Below are positions 61,850 through 64,000 of a stretch of DNA of 64,000 nt, piece after piece (positions within the stretch are counted from its first letter, which is position 1; every line of letters begins with the position of its first letter). Position numbers and translations under genes: made by a program. The notes beneath the pieces were generated by a model that was not told the origin of the DNA, did no database searches, and was given only the letters and a program-made list of their open reading frames with translations. The DNA comes from Reyranella sp. (lineage in GTDB: Bacteria > Pseudomonadota > Alphaproteobacteria > Reyranellales > Reyranellaceae), in the NCBI GenBank assembly GCA_019750135.1, contig JAIEOV010000008.1:1-64000 (forward strand), in the 5' to 3' direction.

Positions 61850-62359
61850 ATGTTCGACATAACCACGTCCCGCGATTTCTACGCCAAGCTCGTCGCGGAT
61901 TTCGATGACTTCATGGCGCAGCCCGATTCGGCGCGGCATGCACTTAACTGCGCGATATCGGCCTACCATCTCTATGAATGGGTATGGGGAGATTGGCTAA
62001 AGACTGACTATGAGACCCAAAAGCTGCTGGGTATTCGCGACCGAGATTCGTTTGCGGCGTGGGTACGTCGAGCATGCGTTTGGTTTGTTGGAGTTCAAGA
62101 TTTGGCAAATGGGACCAAGCATTTCATCCGAGACCAAGGTTTCGAGACAATGCGCGTGTCCGGTTACGGTCAAGGACCTTACGGCATCGGTCCGTATGGC
62201 AAGGGCTATCTGGTGATCGACTATGGCGAAGACGCAGGTGAACACCGCTGGATGCCCGCTGCCCATCTATTGGAGGTAGTGGTGAGATTCTGGCGGGACT
62301 TCTTCAAGAAATACCGGCCCGGTGAGGACATTCCCGTTAGCGCGCACCACGTTGATTAG
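61850..62359 (+). CDS. small helical protein of unknown function, low-GC
   Basis: 169 residues from ATG 61850. DDFMAQPDSARHALNCAISA and YHLYEWVWGDWLK look like the helical opening of HEPN-like or phage/island-associated proteins, and the C-terminal third has LLEVVVRFWRDFFKKY. A glycine/tyrosine-rich turn (GYGQGPYGIGPYGKG) lies near residue 105. Codon use and GC are clearly lower than in the rest of the window, so it was probably acquired. Function unknown. Confidence 0.65.
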   Translation: MFDITTSRDFYAKLVADFDDFMAQPDSARHALNCAISAYHLYEWVWGDWLKTDYETQKLLGIRDRDSFAAWVRRACVWFVGVQDLANGTKHFIRDQGFETMRVSGYGQGPYGIGPYGKGYLVIDYGEDAGEHRWMPAAHLLEVVVRFWRDFFKKYRPGEDIPVSAHHVD

Positions 62360-62444
62360 AGAGGCACTCGAAATGCGACGGAAGGGCTCTGAGGCCAGCC
62401 GATTGCCGTGAGGGTCCCGGTAGAACGCCTGAGTGAGACACTCG

Positions 62445-63334
62445 CTACAAAACAAGCTCATGCAACTGTCGAGTCCCTATCGGAGAGCGAACATATGAGG
62501 CCGAAGTGGCTCCAATGAGCGCCACGAGGAATCGGCATATAAGCGCCGACATCTCTAGCGTCAGATTTTCATCAGAGCCGACACCTTGTAATGCGAAGCC
62601 TAGAGGTTCTCCCATGAATAGCGCTTCATGGACCGCATCATTGCGAATATCCGTGACCTCCACCGCGCCTCCATTCACCTTGCGCGCCCACGACGGCGTC
62701 GCGACACCGAATCGCTCGCACATCCATGCTATGCGATCAGAATGCCTAATGCGTCGTTCTTCGCCGATAACTGTTTGCGTGAGACGAAAGCAACAGTCGA
62801 GTGCGGTATACAAGAAGCTAAATTCTTCGAACTGAAACAGGCGCGGATTCTGCGCCAGAAACAGCGCATGAATTGCTGCGGCATAGCGCTTGGCGTTGAT
62901 AGGTGCGTTGCGATTCGCGGCCCAAAATTCCTCTGCAAGCTGGATTGCTTTAGCAAGGTCGCGCCCCAGCGAGAAATCGACCATTTTGTACGGTCGGATG
63001 GGCGTCGCATCCGCGAAGCCGGCACTTGTCGCCGTCAAACGCATTCCGCAGAAGAACGAGAGCGCCCAGAGATGGAACGTGACTTGGTCGGGACTCTCCG
63101 CGGTTGGATGCGTTAAGCTGTGTGTTTTCGGAAGACTGAACAGGCGATTTCCAGCACCTTCCGAAAATTGAACCTGGGAAGAAGAAAGAGCCAGTCGTTA
63201 TCGATGGTCGGCCGAGCCTCAACATCAGCAACGCGGTCCTTCAGGCCCGGCAGCGTCGCAATCACAATCGGGCCGGCGCGGCACTCCAGCCGATAAGGAT
63301 AGTAGCCGAAGTCAATGGCGTTCCAAGATTCCAT
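62445..63334 (-). pseudogene. HEPN-like domain protein broken by one frameshift
   Basis: Two frames join into one protein of about 297 residues. The first (63334 to about 63167) reads SWNAIDFGYYPYRLECRAGP, then PRFNF. One T seems missing from the TTTT run at 63164-63167, after which the other frame continues SEGAGNRLFSLPKTHS, then DQVTFHLWALSFFCGMRLTA, and to the end at 62445. The C-terminal half contains TDIRNDAVHEALFMG, an RNxxxH motif of HEPN RNases, and flanking helices typical of that fold. The late ATG at 63044 could still give a 199-residue product. A real mutation and a sequencing error are both possible. Confidence 0.7.
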
Positions 63335-63482
63335 GGCCAGCCGTTGGCGAGAACTTTGGACGTTACCACGTATGTCGATTGTAATCAGCGGACAGGTGTT
63401 TCTCTGTCTCAGCTAGGGTCGCCGCAGAAGTCCGCCTCGACTTGATCGGCGCAGTGCGATGGGCAGCGTTCCGTGCTCGCAA
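63335..63482. other. short intergenic gap in the low-GC tail
   Basis: 148 bases between the two minus-strand genes. Nothing recognisable, apart from a moderately AT-rich stretch near 63370-63400 that could hold the promoter of the HEPN-like gene. Confidence 0.35.
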
Positions 63483-64000
63483 CTAAGGCGAGTTAAGTCG
63501 ATCCATAAGCTCAGTCCGGCGCGTCTCTTCGAATAACTTCCCGATCTCGATTTCCAGAAGCTCATAGGCGTCAATTACGCGGTCGCGATCTATGGCATCA
63601 CCATGCGCGCCGGGATTTCCGAGCTTCCGGACGATTAGCCTAAATGCCTCCACATGGTCGGCATGTTGCGGCTGAGCGGTTTTGATATCTTCCAGATGAA
63701 TACCTAAGCTTACTGGAGAGCCGTTGCTGCCTGATCGTCTCGGTCTCACATGATCAGCGATCTCCTCAACTGCGATCCGCATAGCGCCGGCACACGCTTG
63801 TAGGTCTGACCAGAACAACGGGAAGCTCTTAGCTATGGCATGCTTGATGGGGTCAGGAGTATGCGAGGCCATGGCGACCAGCTTCGGCGCGGAATGGATT
63901 GCCCTGAATGTGAACCGCCGGCCAAACCGCCCATCTATGCCGTGCCCAATTACATAGCCCACGTCATGCGCTAAGGCTTGGTAATCGCCCAGCACCGCAA
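63483..64000 (-). CDS. DUF4145 domain protein, 5' end outside the window
   Basis: At least 170 residues, open at the right edge. The core FPLFWSDLQACAGAMRIAVE, then FRLIVRKLGNPGAHGDAIDR and VIDAYELLEIEIGKLFEET, is the DUF4145 pattern, a HEPN-related helical domain found alone or fused to restriction enzymes. A GTG at 63995 is in frame, but the true start may lie further out. Low GC matches the neighbours. A defence or regulatory role is only suggested by family context. Confidence 0.75.
   Translation of the reverse strand, partial: AVLGDYQALAHDVGYVIGHGIDGRFGRRFTFRAIHSAPKLVAMASHTPDPIKHAIAKSFPLFWSDLQACAGAMRIAVEEIADHVRPRRSGSNGSPVSLGIHLEDIKTAQPQHADHVEAFRLIVRKLGNPGAHGDAIDRDRVIDAYELLEIEIGKLFEETRRTELMDRLNSP

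Overview
The window is GC-rich DNA, densely packed with high-GC-at-third-position genes, and reads as an alphaproteobacterial chromosome. The strongest clue is the chain ileS - lspA - DUF3035 (BamF-type) lipoprotein - two M16 peptidases - mutL. Endonuclease-type MutL, PaaI, MaoC and acyl-CoA enzymes and Liv-type transport fit the same picture. A Reyranella-like or other Rhodospirillales-like host is possible, but that is an impression rather than a demonstration. No tRNA, rRNA, CRISPR array, transposase or replication origin was recognised.

Left part (1-25 kb): the 3' end of queG, a Tat-exported amine oxidase and a secreted methyltransferase-like protein are followed by a scrambled acyltransferase pseudogene. 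Next comes a PadR-DUF1700-DUF2807 operon flanked by two related secreted hydrolases. Then tadA, a two-gene acyl-CoA dehydrogenase pair, a C26 amidotransferase, rluB-rsmD-phosphatase, and the long minus-strand operon from ileS to mutL. An inositol-phosphatase family gene, a degenerate cyclase domain, a toxin-antitoxin pair with a frameshifted toxin, and a TetR gene divergent from an enoyl-CoA hydratase/thioesterase pair close this part.

Middle (26.2-35 kb): this is the most unusual section. A four-gene minus operon (lipoprotein, helical protein, conserved membrane protein, phage-tail-type lysozyme) diverges from a plus operon (animal-type haem peroxidase and an unknown 185-residue protein). 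Facing it is a ycaO - SARP/BTAD regulator operon. The hexamer CGTGAG occurs as three direct-repeat pairs, each with an exact 11-bp period. One pair lies in the ycaO promoter, 8 bp before a plausible -10, and two lie in the divergent intergenic region. This is the known layout of SARP operators, so the three transcription units look like one regulon and possibly one undescribed system. Its product is unknown.

Right part (35-61 kb): metabolic genes. These are ribF with a MaoC dehydratase; an APH-like kinase with DUF6285; regulators; DUF917, phosphoesterase and thioesterase genes; TauE/LysR; a two-HKD phospholipase D-like protein; DUF488; and a complete Liv/Urt-type ABC transporter with an amidase, suggesting amide or urea-like uptake and hydrolysis. 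DUF1304, a sarcosine-oxidase-like enzyme, asd with a candidate attenuated leader, and two divergent paralogous peptide-type binding proteins follow. Palindromic REP-like elements recur in intergenic gaps between 38 and 50 kb.

Right edge (61.3-64 kb): GC drops and the genes become accessory: a truncated acyltransferase/condensation-like fragment, a small helical protein, a frameshifted gene with a HEPN-like RNDAVH motif, and a DUF4145 gene that runs off the end.
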